Shown: piece by piece, positions 1-9,605 of the stretch | Layout: each line of letters opens with the position of its first letter | Numbering within the stretch: position 1 is the first letter of the stretch | Source: Malassezia japonica | Lineage: Eukaryota > Basidiomycota > Malasseziomycetes > Malasseziales > Malasseziaceae | Direction of reading: 5' to 3' | NCBI RefSeq assembly: GCF_029542785.1 | Contig: NC_083370.1 | Location: 434,001-498,000, forward strand | Length of the DNA: 64,000 nt | Position numbers and translations under genes: made by a program | The notes under the pieces: model-generated | Seen by the model: the letters and a program-made list of their open reading frames with translations, nothing else | Databases searched by the model: none | What the model was told of the DNA's origin: nothing

Positions 1-1531
1 TCGCGGCTTGGCCGCGCGGCGCAAAGGGCTTGACCGCGGGGGGGCCGTGCATCTCGAGGCGCGCAGAGGGGGGCAGCTGCCGCTTGGTATGAGGCGTCGC
101 GCTGCGCGGCGGAGCGGCCGAGGGGGGGAAGAGCGCCTCCGGCGCGCCGCTGCGGCGGGTGCGGCGCGGCGCGGCGCGCGCAGGCGTCTGGAGCGCGGGC
201 GCAGCCGGAGAAGGGGGCGTGGGCGCGGCGGGCGTGGGCTCGGCAAGTGGAGTCGATGCAAAAGTGGCATCGGATCCAGAGGCTGAATGCGACTTGGCAG
301 GGACAGGTTCGGCACGCGCCTCGGCAGGTTCGGCACGCGCCGGATCCGCGACGGGCTCTGCCGACGTTGCACGCGTCTTGCGCAGCGCAGTCTTGGCGCT
401 GCGGGGCGCTTGTGCCGGAGTCGGTGTGTGTGTGTGTGCTTGTGCTTGGGCCTCTTGCGCATCAGCCCGATCCTCGGCCTGTGCCTCTAGCTCCTGATCA
501 TGCTCGTGCTCCGCATGGGCCTCGGGTGGGGCCTCCGTATGCGCCTCCGCTCGGACCTCTGCTTGTGACTCTTCCTGCCCGCTTTCGGGCGTAGTGCTGC
601 GCCCACGGCCCTGGGACCGCGTGCCCTGCGAGTCTGGCTTGCGCATCTTGGTATTCAGTTTCGGCAGCGCATAGTTCACGCTCTTGCGAGTACGTCTCGC
701 GCGGTCCGGCAGCTCGGTCACGTCGAGGTCGGGCGCGAGCGACATGCGGCTCTTGCGGCCGCGTTTCGGCGCCGGAGCGTCGTCGGGGTATGTATCCTGC
801 TTCCGCACCTTGGGCGTCAGCGGCAGCGGCACAGGCTCCGGATCCAGCCGGGCTGCGGTGTTTTCCTGCTGCGGGCTTGGTGGCTCGGGCGTCGGCTCGC
901 GAGGGGACGGGGTATGTGCCATCTCTGGGATGCTGTGCACCGGTGCCGGCGACGCTTCGGCGGCGCTGGCGTTGGTCTCGGCCGCCGGCTGCTCTGGGAC
1001 CTCTTCGAGGCGGTCCTCCTGCAGAGCATAGTGCGCCTCACCGAGCTCGTCCGGCACACTCCTCTCGACCTGGTGGCTGTACCGCCGCGAGCGCCGGCGT
1101 GTCACCGATGCCGGGCATTCTGCGAGGAGCGGCAGCGGCGTACGCTCCTCCTCCTCCTCGTCGATCTCTTCCATCGGCTGTACGGTCCTTGCGACATACG
1201 TGCGCCCCGCCTGGGCCTCTTCGCTCAGCGATACACGCCGGCTTCCCTCGTCGAGCGGGCGTACGTCGCCGGTGCGGGTATGTGCGTGGACGCCTGCCTC
1301 GGCGAGTCCCTGTGCCATGGTGTCCCACCCCACGCGCACGCACTCGAGCGCGTACTCGAGCCTGCGCACCTGCGCATTCTGCTGCCCCGTACGCAGCACC
1401 TGCTCGGCCCGCTCCTGCTCCAGCGCAAGCACGCGCGTCTCGAGCTCGCGGATGCGCAGGTGCGCCAGTGTGTTGGCCCGCACGATATCTCTGTTTTGGG
1501 CGATGTGTTTCCGCCGGACTGCGTCAGCCAT
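1..1531 (-). CDS. SGO1: Shugoshin (Sgo1 type), 3' end beyond window
   Basis: Shugoshin protects centromeric cohesin and recruits PP2A and the chromosomal passenger complex to the pericentromere. The reading frame is open from an ATG at 1531 down to base 2 (510 codons), so the C-terminus lies outside the window. Residues 1-60 form a basic start plus coiled coil (VRRKHIAQNRDIVRANTLAH, then heptads rich in L, E and R), which matches the shugoshin N-terminal domain. Around residues 275-297 is the basic motif RKSVNYALPKLNTKMRK, the hallmark SGO C-terminal box. The stretch between is acidic and proline-rich with no fold that I can see. After the SGO box comes an E/A/P-rich tail with a short GT-dinucleotide tract (near 424-440) encoding His-Thr repeats. 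It is divergent from the Rap1-like gene at 1701. The SGO box and coiled coil together make the call firm; the total length is unknown. Confidence 0.82.
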   Translation of the reverse strand, partial: MADAVRRKHIAQNRDIVRANTLAHLRIRELETRVLALEQERAEQVLRTGQQNAQVRRLEYALECVRVGWDTMAQGLAEAGVHAHTRTGDVRPLDEGSRRVSLSEEAQAGRTYVARTVQPMEEIDEEEEERTPLPLLAECPASVTRRRSRRYSHQVERSVPDELGEAHYALQEDRLEEVPEQPAAETNASAAEASPAPVHSIPEMAHTPSPREPTPEPPSPQQENTAARLDPEPVPLPLTPKVRKQDTYPDDAPAPKRGRKSRMSLAPDLDVTELPDRARRTRKSVNYALPKLNTKMRKPDSQGTRSQGRGRSTTPESGQEESQAEVRAEAHTEAPPEAHAEHEHDQELEAQAEDRADAQEAQAQAHTHTPTPAQAPRSAKTALRKTRATSAEPVADPARAEPAEARAEPVPAKSHSASGSDATFASTPLAEPTPAAPTPPSPAAPALQTPARAAPRRTRRSGAPEALFPPSAAPPRSATPHTKRQLPPSARLEMHGPPAVKPFAPRGQAA

Positions 1532-1657
1532 GCAACCTACACTGCTCAAAGTTGTCCAGGATCTGTTCGAGGTTCACGCCACCGTCCAGGCCCGCCGCCG
1601 AGGCGCGCGAGTCGCGGCGCGTCACCGGCATGGAGGAAGTAACACAACGCGGTGTTG

Positions 1658-1674
1658 CACGTGTAGGTCACGTG
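1658..1674. promoter_or_regulatory. Paired CACGTG in SGO1/RAP1-like divergent promoter
   Basis: CACGTG occurs at 1658-1663 and again at 1669-1674, about one helical turn apart, inside the 169-nt gap between the divergent start codons. CACGTG is the core bound by fungal bHLH factors such as Cbf1; which factor acts here is not shown by the sequence. Confidence 0.45.
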
Positions 1675-1700
1675 GACTCCAGCGCGTCGTGCCGACCACG

Positions 1701-3438
1701 ATGGGCGGCGGCTGGCGCGGGTGCGTGGTGAGGCTAATGCAGGCGCGTCGAGTACGATGAGGCGGACGTCGCGTATATTCTCGAGGTAATGAACCGGACG
1801 TCGCCTCCGTGGAACGTGTCGCAGCTTGCGCGCGACCTCGCGCGCGAGCGGCCGGCGCATACCTATGCAAGCTATCAGACCTTTCTGCAGAAGAACATGC
1901 TCGATCGGCTGCATCTGCAGCAGCGTCTGCGGGACGCCAAGATCGCACGGGGCGAGGATCCGAAAGGCGTGCATGTCCAGCGCACGACGCGCGCGCGCAC
2001 ACGCGCCGTGCCGACCACGTCGGGGCGCCCACGCGTCGCCGGCGGCATGAGCGTCGGCGAGCTGCACGCCGCCTTTGCGCCGCGGTCCTCGTCGATCGAG
2101 TCACTGGATGAGCTCGAGAGCGGCGAGAGCGAGAGCGAGGAGGAGGAGATGGACGAGGCGGACCTGCTGCGCTTCGAGGAGCGGCAGACGCACACCGACG
2201 AGCCGCGGCCGACACCGGCCAAGGTGCGCAAGCGCGAGGCGTTTACGCTCGACGACCGCGAGCTGCTGCTGCGCAGACTCGGCGAGCTCCTTGGCGAGGT
2301 GCAGTGGGAGCGCGACGACGCGCCGCCCGAGCTTGGCGCGCCGTTCTGGGCGTCGCTCGAGCAGGCGGCGCCGCGGCACTCGGCGCGCTCGTGGATGCTG
2401 CACTTTGAGCGCTCCGCGAGGCAGTACTGGCGCACGGCGATGGACCGATGCGCACTGCGTCTCTCGCCCTCGTCTGTATTTTACGACGGCCAGGAGGGGA
2501 GCGAGGAGCCGGAGGACGAGGCGTCCGAGCCGGAGGACGAGGCGCCCGAACCCTCGGACGAGCCCGAGGCTGCTAACGAACCCGACGAGGATGCGGCGGA
2601 CGCGGCAGACGTCGAGAGCGCGATGCGCGAGGGTCATGCGCCTGTAGATAGCCCCTCGACGCCCCACGCGCCCCTCTCGGCGGTTCCGCGCCGCCTGACG
2701 CCCTCGGTGACGCCGCGCCGGGCGCCCCAGGATACCCCGACTGGCCCGGACAGTAGCGCGGACGTCTCTGCGCTCGTGGGGCCTGTCCAGACGCCGCCGA
2801 GTCAGGAAGCGTCCGCCGCGTATACCCCCTACTCTGTGCGAGTCGGCCAGCGGCGCGATCACCACGACGCCAAGGCGACGGCGCGGAAGCAGCAGGCGCA
2901 TCTGCCGCCGCCCGCTGCCCCATCGCCGCTCGACGAGCGCGCGAACCGCACGTCGTCGCCGCTCATCGGCACGCTGCCCCGCTCGGCGCCGCGGCCCACG
3001 GCCGCCGCGGCGCCGTCGCCGAGCCCGGTGCGGCGCGTGCGCCACTCGCTCACGGCGCTGCCCGAGCCTGCGCACGCGTGGCGCAGCAGCGCGTTCCGTG
3101 CGCCGCAGTACGCTGTCGAGCAGCGCCGCGCACGCGCAGAGTACGAGGCGCGCGTCTGGGAGCTGTGCAGCGACTTTGCGCTGACGTCCCCCGCGCAGCT
3201 CGTGCCGTTTATGGAGCCAGAGGAAGGCGACATTGACGGGTGCCGGCGGCGACTCGAGGCGTACCTCGACTCGCTCGCCGACTACTACGACACGGAGCGC
3301 ACGACGATCCTCGAGCTGCTCGAGGCGCAGCTCGGGAGCTTTGAGCAGGTCGTGCGTGTGCTCGATATCCAGCAGCGCTCGCTCGAGCGCTCGTTTGAGC
3401 GCTCGCGGTCTATGGATCGTTCGCGGACTGCGAAATAG
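1701..3438 (+). CDS. Rap1-like double-Myb telomere protein
   Basis: The start at 1701 uses a 20-nt first exon and a 22-nt intron at 1721-1742 (GTGCGT, branch CTAAT, CAG); the product is 571 residues. Without the intron the ORF would begin at 1789 and lose the front of a domain. Spliced residues 8-60 (VEYDEADVAYILEVM, then HTYASYQTFLQKN) resemble a Rap1-type Myb module. A second copy spans about 172-240 (FTLDDRELLLRRLGELL, then PRHSARSWMLHFER). The middle is long, acidic and Pro/Ser-rich. The last 110 residues (FRAPQYAVEQRRAR, LCSDFALTSPAQLVPFMEPE) form a helical block like a Rap1 C-terminal interaction domain. Rap1 family proteins cap telomeres, either on DNA or through TRF proteins. The assignment rests on motif shape only; another SANT/Myb regulator is possible. 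The last 29 nt appear to overlap the 3' coding end of the opposing lipase gene. Confidence 0.5.
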
Positions 3439-5890
3439 GTTCGCCCATGCGAAAGAGGAGCGCTGCGTTAGCACCAATACGTACATTTCCACAGTCCGAA
3501 TCGTTTGCCGAGTGGCTCGCCGGGCGCGTCGGTCGGGCGGTGCTCGCCGCCGTAGCGCAGCTCGACCTCGTCGTCGGCCATCGACGAGCGCTGCGAGTGG
3601 GTGCGGCCTGCCGACGGCCGCGCGGACTCCTTCGTGAGGCCGAGCGCACGCCGCCGCTTGGCCCGCAGGTGCAGGCTCAGCTTGAGCATTGTGATCGCCG
3701 ACGGCGTGTCGCGCCGCCCGACAATCGACGACGGGGGGGGGCACTCGTTGCGCAGGTCGGCCGGGCCGTACGTCGCGAGGTCCGTCCAGGTCGTCCCGTT
3801 CTCGCTCACGTCGAGGTCGCCCATATCGTCGAGCAGTCCCTCGGCCTGGGCCTTGTTCAGGATGCGGTTGGCGCGGCGCTGGTACTTGGCGCGCTTGCGC
3901 TTCACCTTGGCTGCGGTCCGGCGGTAGCGCGTGTCCCACAGCGTGTGGCCCTTCTGGAAGCGGTTGTACGTCGAGGCCTTCACCGCGCCGACCTCTTGGT
4001 AGGGCATACGGAGCGCCTGCATCATCGACGGCGGCTCCATCGGGCGGATCTTGCCGTTGACGTCGACGCGCTCGCGGATCATGTGGCTCTCGTACTCGGG
4101 GCGTTGCAGCGGCACCTTGCCCGAGTACATATTATCCTTCTGCGAGGCGGCGGCCGCCGTCGCGACCTTGGCCCCGCGGCGCACCTGGTAGCTGTGCGAT
4201 GGCGGCCCGTACGCGGCGGCGGCGGCGCTACTGTACTGCCACGCCTCGGCATAGTCAGGAACATTCGCCGCGGCCTCGGTCGTCGGCGCGCCGGTGACAA
4301 ACTTGATAAACGACGCCATGGCACGGAAACCGTACTTGGCCGCGACCGTCTGCATGAGCATGGTAAAGACGTGGCACTGGCCGTCAAAGACCTGGAGGTG
4401 CACGTTTGTCGGTTTGTCGTGGAACCTGCGCTGCGCCTCGCGCATCACCGGGAACTTGTCCATGAGGTCCTCGCGCAGCGGGTACTGGTCCGGGTGCGCC
4501 GCCTTGTGCGCGAGGTAGATGATCTCGTCGCGCAGCACCTCGCTGTCGCCAGCGCAAATGTACAGCGGCGGGAGCCCACCGAGGCTTCCGCTCAGCACGG
4601 GCGAGCACAGAGGGTGGAAGAGCTGCGCATTCGTCGCATACAGTTGGATCTGCGACGTGATCGGCATATCCTTGCCGTCCGGCAGGCGCAAGTGCACGAT
4701 GCGGTTCATCTCGCGCTCGGCCGGGGACATGTGCTCCTTGCGGCGCTTCTGGCGCTTCACGCCAAAGGTAAAGAGCGACTTTTTCTCAAACACGCCCGAG
4801 TCGCGCTGCAGCGGCCAGAGCGTGCTGGGCTTGTGGATGAACGAGTAGGGCGGGATGTAGTCCGTAGCCGTGTTCTGCAGGATCGACGGGAAGCTGTGTG
4901 TCAGGTCGCTCCATGGCGAAATGAGCACGCCGCCGGCCGGCAGCGGCAGGTCCAAGTCACGCAGCAGCTGCAGCAGCGCAAGGCTCAGGCCGCCGCCCGC
5001 ACTGTCGCCCGCAATCACGATCTGCTTCGGGTCCACCGCCTGGTGCTTGGCATTGGGCGGCGGGCGGATCAGGTACATGTACGCCGCGAGGCAGTCTTGA
5101 ATCGCACACGGAAACGGAAACTGCGGCGCCTTGCGGTAGTTGACCGCAAAAGCAAACCCGCCAAACTTGCGTGCAATGCGCAGGATCTGGAAGCGGTGCG
5201 TATTTACCGAGCCAAAGTAGTAGCCGCCACCGTGGATGTAGAGCATGACACGGCTCAGGCGGTCGCGTTCTTCCTGAGTGTCCGCAAACCGCCCCTTTTC
5301 GCCGGGCGGCGCCTCGGACGCTTGTTCGTGCTCGTGGCGCGGGTTGCGCTTGTTCGTCTGGCGCTTCATGCGCTTCGAGAGGGAGGCCGAGAGGCTCGCG
5401 TTGCGTCCGCTCTGCAAGTCCACGAGCGTGTGGTAGTCCGAGTACTGCGAGATCCACTCAGCCGGCAGTCCCGCGACCGTGCGCATCTGCCACCAGCGCG
5501 CGCCGCCGATCAAGGTCTGGATCTGCTCTGGGCCAAAGTAGCGGATGAGGAGCTGCGCCGCCTCGTCGCAGCTCTCCATCGGGATCATGACCTGCTCCGA
5601 GAAGCCCCACGGGGGCATCGGCACCTGCATGTCCGTGAGACCCTGGATATCCTCGGCGGTATGATGCGTCAGGTAGATCGTGAGCTGCTTCACCAGATGA
5701 AACGCCCTGGGTCAGAACAAACACGCACTGGTCATAGTAAAACTCGTTGGCGGTCTCGCGCGCATTGCGCGAGCCGAACTCGGTCCACAGACGGACATAG
5801 TGCTTCAGCGCATTCTTCGTGAGCCTCGTCACGTACCACCACTAGTGTCGGCGTGACATGCGCTAGGATGCCGAGCGTCGACACGGTCAT
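3410..5890 (-). CDS. Hormone-sensitive-lipase-type alpha/beta hydrolase
   Basis: The protein is a serine hydrolase of the HSL/steryl-ester or triacylglycerol lipase group, probably acting on neutral lipids at ER or lipid droplets. The HSL oxyanion box HGGGYYFGS and nucleophile motif GDSAGGGLSLALLQ are present. Candidate acid and base residues lie in ICAGDSEVLRDE and DGQCHVFTMLM. The C-terminal quarter is basic and low in complexity. Three 22-nt introns are inferred on the minus strand: 5815-5836, 5707-5728 and 3463-3484. The first gives the start MTVSTLGILAHVTPTLV at 5890, typical of fungal HSL N-termini, but its 3' site is AAG rather than CAG. The last moves the stop from 3468 to 3410 and adds SLLFRMGEPISQSANDP, so the gene would overlap the opposing Rap1-like CDS by 29 nt. 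Spliced length is 804 residues. The catalytic core is certain; both ends depend on the splicing model. Confidence 0.85.
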
Positions 5891-5926
5891 CACTCGCACG
5901 CGCCTCGCCGTGGAAGGTAAGGTTAT

Positions 5927-5952
5927 CACGTGGTTCCACGTGGATACACGTG
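5927..5952. promoter_or_regulatory. Three CACGTG boxes at exact 10-bp spacing
   Basis: CACGTG starts at 5927, 5937 and 5947 in the 229-nt region between the divergent lipase (5890) and cytochrome b5 reductase (6120) start codons. The 10-bp period would put the three boxes on one face of the helix. Confidence 0.55.
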
Positions 5953-6119
5953 GATCTCCGCGTGAGAGCCGTCAGTGTGTCATGCACTCGGCGCAGGCGC
6001 TCCTGGTCGTCTCCACAGTCGGAACCTTTGCCGGGTGCTTGTGGTTGGCGCATCGCATCTCGTCGTATTTTGCCGATACACACTGGCTTATTGAGGACTA
6101 CAGCAAAGCGACGAATATC

Positions 6120-6950
6120 ATGGACACCCAAGTAGTTGTGACCTTCTTTATCGGCCTGTTCTTCTCGGCCATGCTGCTCTACCTCTTCACCAGCGCGAAG
6201 CAGCCGGTGCTGAGCAAGGACGAGTGGCGGCCGTTCAAGCTGCTGAAAAAGACGCCAGTGTCGAGCACGTCGGCGATTTATCGCTTTGAGCTGCCGGCGG
6301 ACCAGTCGCTCGATCTGCCGATCGGCCGGCACGTCTCGGTGCGCGCGCCGATCAATGGCAAGTACGTCATGCGCTCCTACACGCCGATCTCGGCGTCAGA
6401 CGCCAAGGGGTACTTTGACCTTATGATCAAGACGTACCCGACCGGAAACCTCTCGCGCATCATTGGCGAGCTCAAGGAGGGCGAGACGATCGAGATCAAG
6501 GGGCCCAAGGGCCAGTTCAACTACCGCCCCAACATGGCCGAGGAGATCGGCATGATTGCGGGCGGTACGGGCCTCACGCCGTGCCTCCAGGTGATTGATG
6601 CGGGACTGCGCAACGCAGAGGACAAGACCAAGTTCTCGCTGATCTACGCCAACGTCACGCACGACGAAATCCTGCTCAAGGAGCGCCTCGACGCGCTCGC
6701 AGCGCAGCACCCAAGCCGCTTCAAGGTGCACTACTTCCTCGACAGGCCCCCTGCGGACTGGAACGGCGGCGTGGGCTTTATCACAAAGGACGCAATCGAC
6801 ACGCACCTGCCCAAGCCCAGCGACGTGACGCGCCTCGTGATGTGCGGCCCGCCGCCGATGATCAACGCAATGAAGGGCCACCTGTCCGCGCTCCAGTTCC
6901 CGGAGCCGCGTGTGGTGAGCAAGGAGCACGACCCCGTGTTCATTTTCTAA
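6120..6950 (+). CDS. CBR1: NADH-cytochrome b5 reductase
   Basis: This FAD enzyme passes electrons from NADH to cytochrome b5 for sterol and fatty-acid desaturation at ER or outer mitochondrial membrane. The chosen start (MDTQVVVTFFIGLFFSAML) gives 276 residues, close to the yeast Cbr1 length, with a single N-terminal membrane anchor. The frame is open upstream to 5853 without obvious coding character. The FAD-binding motif RSYTPIS, the pyridine-nucleotide motif GMIAGGTGLTPCLQ and the CGPPPM box are all intact, in the usual order. No intron is needed. It converges with LYS1, with only 13 nt between stop codons. The mitochondrial paralogue Mcr1 is an alternative, but the short anchor without a presequence favours Cbr1. 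Confidence 0.9.
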   Translation: MDTQVVVTFFIGLFFSAMLLYLFTSAKQPVLSKDEWRPFKLLKKTPVSSTSAIYRFELPADQSLDLPIGRHVSVRAPINGKYVMRSYTPISASDAKGYFDLMIKTYPTGNLSRIIGELKEGETIEIKGPKGQFNYRPNMAEEIGMIAGGTGLTPCLQVIDAGLRNAEDKTKFSLIYANVTHDEILLKERLDALAAQHPSRFKVHYFLDRPPADWNGGVGFITKDAIDTHLPKPSDVTRLVMCGPPPMINAMKGHLSALQFPEPRVVSKEHDPVFIF

Positions 6951-6963
6951 ATAGGCTGCTAAA

Positions 6964-8173
<1,210 letters not shown>

Positions 8174-8193
8174 TCACTTGGGATGACTAATCA

Positions 8194-8199
8194 CACGTG
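8194..8199. promoter_or_regulatory. CACGTG upstream of LYS1
   Basis: A CACGTG hexamer lies 39 nt upstream of the LYS1 start codon, in the 142-nt spacer between LYS1 and the co-oriented MOG1. It is a candidate bHLH (Cbf1-like) site, by motif only. Confidence 0.35.
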
Positions 8200-8297
8200 G
8201 TCTGAGCGTTGTGGGGATCGTCCGGGCGGCAAGCGGGGGTGGCGCTTGCGCGCGGCGCGCCGCACCGGGCACACATAGCCACACTCTAGCTTCCCAT

Positions 8298-8822
8298 CTA
8301 TGCAAACAAGTTCCAGTCGACAATGCGCAGCGAGCCGGCGGTCGCGCGAAAGTCCTGCGACTGCTGATCCACGTCGGCTGCGTCGGGGTTGTTGCGCGAC
8401 AGGACCAGGTCGACGTGCTTGCCAGGCAGGCGCCACACGGCGATCCAGATCTGCACCACGTCCTCGTCAGTGACCTTGCCGAACTTTTTCACGGTCTGTG
8501 TCCCTTTGAGGAGCGCGGGGCGCGGCGTCGCGTTATCTGCGGCCTTCGCATCCGGCGCATCGATCCAGTCAACGTGCACGTTGGTCGCCGAGTTGTCGTG
8601 CGCGAGCGAGTCAAAGTGGAAGCGCGCGGCCTTGTCCATCGCCTCGGGATCTGTACCGTCGGCGACCTGCTGCAGCACCTCGAGAATGAGGCTGACACTC
8701 GAGTCGCCCGACAGAAGCACCTCTTGGTTGTCCGGCACCTGCCGGAGATCGCTTGCGTCCATAAAGTCGCCCTGCAGCGCCATCGTAATCGCGCCGCCAA
8801 AAAGCTCGCGGATCGGCGCCAT
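8298..8822 (-). CDS. MOG1: Ran-GTPase-binding protein Mog1
   Basis: Mog1 binds Ran/Gsp1 and promotes nucleotide release, supporting nuclear protein import. The 174-residue product has the family N-terminus (RELFGGAITMALQGDFMDAS, then LRQVPDNQEVLLSGDSSVSL), where RQVPDNQE is the best-conserved signature. A central D/A-rich linker follows, then a C-terminal strand-rich segment (VQIWIAVWRLPGKHVDLVLSRN) typical of the Mog1/PsbP fold. Length agrees with yeast Mog1 (about 218 residues) less a loop. There is no intron. Only 23 nt separate its start codon from that of the divergent Mcp1-like gene. Confidence 0.88.
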   Translation of the reverse strand: MAPIRELFGGAITMALQGDFMDASDLRQVPDNQEVLLSGDSSVSLILEVLQQVADGTDPEAMDKAARFHFDSLAHDNSATNVHVDWIDAPDAKAADNATPRPALLKGTQTVKKFGKVTDEDVVQIWIAVWRLPGKHVDLVLSRNNPDAADVDQQSQDFRATAGSLRIVDWNLFA

Positions 8823-8845
8823 GGTGGAGGGAAACGACCTCCACT
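8823..8845. promoter_or_regulatory. 23-bp divergent promoter built of an inverted repeat
   Basis: The complete gap between the MOG1 and MCP1-like start codons is 23 nt. It is almost entirely an inverted repeat: GTGGAGG at 8824-8830, 7-nt centre, CCTCCAC at 8838-8844. Any core promoter for either gene must lie inside the opposite coding region, or this element serves both. Confidence 0.5.
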
Positions 8846-9605
8846 ATGAGCGAGCCGGAAGCGTGGCGCGCGGCGCTCGTGCGGGGCGCGACGTGGGTGC
8901 AAACCGGGAGTGCCGCGACGCTCGGCAGCGTGCTTGTTACGCACCTGGCCGCGCCGGTAGTCGCTGGCCTCGTGGGCCCGGCCGGCCTCGATAGGGCGAA
9001 CCAGACGATGCTCCTCGGCCGGGTGTACTACCAAAGCCCCATGCTGGAGCCGGTCGTGGTGTGGGGCGCGCTCGGTGCGCACCTGCTCTCGTCGATTGTG
9101 CGCCGCGCGCTCATGCGCCATGCCAAGTCAAAAGGGGCGTGGGACGTGCGCCGCTGGACGTGGGGCCAGTGGCACAGCGCCGCGGGCTTTGTCCTCGCCC
9201 CGGTGCTCCTCCTCCACGTCTGGACGAACCGCGTGGCGCCCGCGACGGCCGCGGCGCCCATCGCGGCGCTCTCGCCGTCGGAGCTCGATATGGCGTACGT
9301 AGGTTTCGGCCTCACCGACGTGCGGTACCGCGCCGTGTCGTGGGGCGCCTATACCCTGCTCATTGCCTCGACGGCCGTGCACTGGCTCGGCGGCGCGCCA
9401 AAGATGGCGCGCCGCCTCGGGCGCAAAGCCGTCTCGCCGCGCGCCGCCGCGTACGCCGCGCTGGGCCTCGGCGTACTCTTGGCGCTCGGGACAAGTGCGA
9501 TTGCACGCGACGGCGTCGACGGCGTCGGCGCGGCGATGCTCGAACGCGTACGTCGCCCTGCTTACCCAGATTCACGCATCCTACGCACAAGTATATAGGG
9601 TATAA
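8846..9605 (+). CDS. Mcp1-like mitochondrial outer-membrane protein (DUF1691)
   Basis: The product is a polytopic membrane protein of about 245 residues with paired DUF1691-like segments. The N-terminal half has LVTHLAAPVVAGLVG, LLGRVYYQSPMLEPVVVWG and LGAHLLSSIVRRAL. The second half has QWHSAAGFVLAPVLLLHVWT and a helix ending TAVHWLGGAPKM. These resemble yeast Mcp1, which suppresses ERMES (Mdm10) loss and takes part in mitochondrial lipid homeostasis. Near the 3' end a 22-nt intron at 9548-9569 (GTACGT, CTTAC, CAG) changes the tail to ERIHASYAQVYRV and puts the stop at 9603-9605, directly abutting the stop of the opposing IPI3. Read without splicing the ORF ends at 9598. The assignment is from recognisable motif order, not an alignment. 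Confidence 0.7.

Noticed and set aside
2101..3939. 612-codon minus-strand ORF
   Set aside because: It is antisense to the Rap1-like gene and runs into the lipase end; an Arg-rich GC-shadow composition.
3447..5822. 791-codon plus-strand ORF
   Set aside because: It is antisense to the lipase; its product is Arg/His/Val-rich with no domain, while the opposite strand has HGGG and GDSAGG motifs.
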